Assembly (NCBI GenBank): GCA_016712675.1
Contig: JADJQR010000001.1
Coordinates: forward strand, 4,526,001 to 4,590,000
Length of the DNA: 64,000 nt
Source of the DNA: a bacterium
GTDB lineage: Bacteria > Krumholzibacteriota > Krumholzibacteriia > LZORAL124-64-63
Direction of reading: 5' to 3'
In this document: positions 62,533 through 64,000 of the stretch, one piece after another
How the letters are laid out: every line of letters begins with the position of its first letter
How positions within the stretch are numbered: the first letter of the stretch is position 1
Made by a program: the position numbers and the translations under genes
The notes under the pieces: generated by a model
What the model was told of the DNA's origin: nothing
The model's input: only the letters and a program-made list of their open reading frames with translations
Database searches by the model: none

Positions 62533-62735
62533 GTGTGCCGGCGCAGGTGGCGGCGATGGGCAGAGGATCCGGTGGGCGCAACGCGCGGTGTTTTCCGCGG
62601 TGGTTGACCGGTCAACCTCTGCGGGCCCACCGCGGGACCGATCCGAGCGCACAAATGATTGACCAGTCAACCAGTGCAGAATTCGGAGTTGTGGCGAGAG
62701 AGCCCTCGCCGAGTGCGTTCGTTGCGCCGGCGCAA
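62533..62735. repeat. Composite palindromic repeat, right copy
   Basis: Starts with a degenerate GTGCCGGCGCAG and ends in exact TTGCGCCGGCGCAA. Contains GGTTGACCGGTCAACC (62602-62617), a perfect 16-bp palindrome, and TTGACCAGTCAA (62659-62670), about 56 bp apart. It aligns with the left copy in content, order and spacing. Confidence 0.65.
62722..62735. repeat. Palindrome copy 8
   Basis: Exact TTGCGCCGGCGCAA upstream of the serine hydrolase gene, at the far end of the right composite repeat. Confidence 0.85.
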
Positions 62736-63009
62736 GCCCCGCGCGCGTACACCGGACGCCCATGCCGCCCACAAGCGGCAGCAAGACAACGACTTAACAA
62801 GCGCGCCGCCCCGTGCCCGCTGACCGCGCGAGGCCACAACCGCGCCCCCGCCACCCGGAAATAGCCCAGTTCTTCACCCTCCGTGACCCGATCCGCCGCG
62901 TTTCCCCGATAGCCCATATACCAGCCCGCGTCGGTCTTGTTTTGGGGCCGGTCCGGACGTCACCCCTGCCCCGTTGCGCGCCCGGCCTTTCGGCGCCTGG
63001 AGGTCTCCC

Positions 63010-64000
63010 ATGAACCGCCCCGCTGCCCCCCACAAATCAGCCCCGACCTGGCGAGGCGTGATCGCCAGCCTGGCCGTGGCCCTGGCTGGTGCGATCGCGC
63101 CGCTGCCGGCCCTTGCCCAGGTCGAGGAGATCCTCGACGACCCCGCGGGGTGGACCTTCCGCTACGGGGCCACCTCGGCCGACATCACCGCCGACATCAA
63201 CAACGGCCTGCGTCCCTTCTCGATCCAGCGCGTGGCGGCCAACAGCTACGACGTGATCACGGTGGCGAACTCGGGCAGCTACGCCGTCTCCGGGTTCGGG
63301 ACCGGCAACATGCACTACAACCGCACGGCTTCGCAGCTGGGCCTCGAGCTGGTCAACCGCCGGCTGGTGAGCCTGGACTGCTACGAGGAATCGGGCGTGA
63401 CGCGCATCACGGCGATCTCCGTCCCCAACACCGGCGCGGGCTCCACCGGCTGGGGCTGGCTCGTGGGGCAGTCGCTGCAGCAGATCGTCGACTGGGTGGA
63501 GGACGCCACGCCGGCCATCCGCATCACCGACCTGTCCATCTACACGGTCGGCGGCCAGAAATACTACGCCGCGCTGGCCGTGTACAACGAAGGTTCGCAG
63601 TACCAGGGCTGGTGGTGGTATTTCGACAAGACCGAGGCCGAGATCGCGGCCCTGTTGACACAGAACAGCGCGCGGCTGATCGACATCGAGCTGGAGACCG
63701 CGCCGTCGCTGTTCAATGGGGCGCGCTTCGCCGCCGTCATGGTGGCCCAGAACCCGGGCGGTGGCTGGTTCGACGCCTCGTCGACCGGCACGCAGACCGA
63801 GAGCCTGATCGGCCAGACCGGAGGTCGCCTGACGAGCCTTCACCGCTACACCACCGCCCTCGGCACCACCGCCTACGCGGTCAGCCTGGTCGACAACGCC
63901 AACGACCAGACGCGGCGCGTGCGCGGCTACATGGGCGAGCAGGCCACGCAGGGGGCCTACGGGTTCAAGCTCAAGCAGGTGGGTGGCCCGGTGATCGCGT
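63010..64000 (+). CDS. Exported WWWY-repeat protein (3' partial)
   Basis: At least 330 residues; the frame is open to the window end. ATG with GGAGGT 6 bp upstream. Signal peptide (ALAGAIAPLPALAQ). The body has repeats that share RLIDIELET / RRLVSLDCYEE, followed by YYAALAVYNEG or FAAVMVAQNPG, and a WWWYFDKTEAE or GWGWLVGQSLQ segment. This pattern occurs N-terminal to serine-hydrolase domains such as polyglycine hydrolases, so a beta-lactamase-type domain may follow outside the window. That continuation is inference. Confidence 0.65.
   Translation, partial: MNRPAAPHKSAPTWRGVIASLAVALAGAIAPLPALAQVEEILDDPAGWTFRYGATSADITADINNGLRPFSIQRVAANSYDVITVANSGSYAVSGFGTGNMHYNRTASQLGLELVNRRLVSLDCYEESGVTRITAISVPNTGAGSTGWGWLVGQSLQQIVDWVEDATPAIRITDLSIYTVGGQKYYAALAVYNEGSQYQGWWWYFDKTEAEIAALLTQNSARLIDIELETAPSLFNGARFAAVMVAQNPGGGWFDASSTGTQTESLIGQTGGRLTSLHRYTTALGTTAYAVSLVDNANDQTRRVRGYMGEQATQGAYGFKLKQVGGPVIA

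Larger units (their letters stand above)
62474..63009. other. Gap with right composite palindromic repeat
   Basis: 536 bp. The right composite repeat occupies 62533-62735. The remainder is GC-rich and shows no gene; GGAGGT at 63001 is the ribosome-binding site of the next gene. Confidence 0.6.

Overview
The window is high-GC bacterial DNA, roughly two-thirds G+C by eye. Many exported proteins end in an NPFNP...GVYFYR-type (FlgD/T9SS-like) C-terminal module. Others are lipoproteins and repeat-rich surface proteins carrying LVIVD, VWA, PKD, FG-GAP/ASPIC, YVTN-like propeller, dockerin or cysteine-rich modules. This mix is typical of uncultured FCB-group phyla such as Krumholzibacteriota, Eisenbacteria or Latescibacterota. 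No marker here fixes the phylum, so that placement is inference. The core block recF-dciA-gyrB-gyrA confirms a bacterial chromosome.

Layout. 1-2.2 kb: 3' part of an LVIVD-repeat secreted protein. 2.3-8.6 kb: a toxin-antitoxin/defence cluster made of hipBA, an ECF sigma/anti-sigma pair, abiEi-abiEii, a YtrA-type GntR gene with a small partner, and an mntA-hepT pair whose hepT is broken. 8.6-28.1 kb: exported proteins. They include a 2046-residue VWA/PKD/FG-GAP protein, several lipoproteins, a TPR-CHAT lipoprotein divergent from an ECF sigma factor, and a dockerin-like protein. 28.3-30.26 kb: a decayed insertion element with two DUF1670-type genes, perfect 12-bp terminal inverted repeats and a 3-bp target duplication. 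30.3-39.7 kb: two large secreted proteins, one with a near-identical 1413-bp tandem duplication, then a lipoprotein that stops inside a sorting-signal motif. 39.8-48.0 kb: a class I lanthipeptide locus (precursor, LanC, LanB, short HlyD-like protein, C39-peptidase ABC transporter). 48.04-49.25 kb: an intact IS with 22-bp inverted repeats. 49.4-53.9 kb: small secreted and membrane proteins. 53.9-60.9 kb: recF, dciA, gyrB, gyrA, trpF and a nuclease-like fragment, all on the minus strand. 60.9-64 kb: a serine beta-lactamase-family hydrolase flanked by two copies of a composite palindromic repeat, then the 5' part of a WWWY-repeat exported protein.

How it works together. In the lanthipeptide locus, LanB and LanC should dehydrate and cyclise the precursor peptide. 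The C39 transporter, probably with the HlyD-like protein, should remove the leader at Gly-Ala and export the product. A near-consensus sigma-70 promoter reads toward the precursor, cyclase and dehydratase.

One signal crosses the whole window: the perfect 14-bp palindrome TTGCGCCGGCGCAA occurs eight times, with two one-mismatch copies and one partial copy. It lies mostly between genes or at gene edges near the defence cluster and the hydrolase. It looks like a family of dispersed palindromic repeats. Both insertion elements sit exactly at the stop codon of the neighbouring gene.
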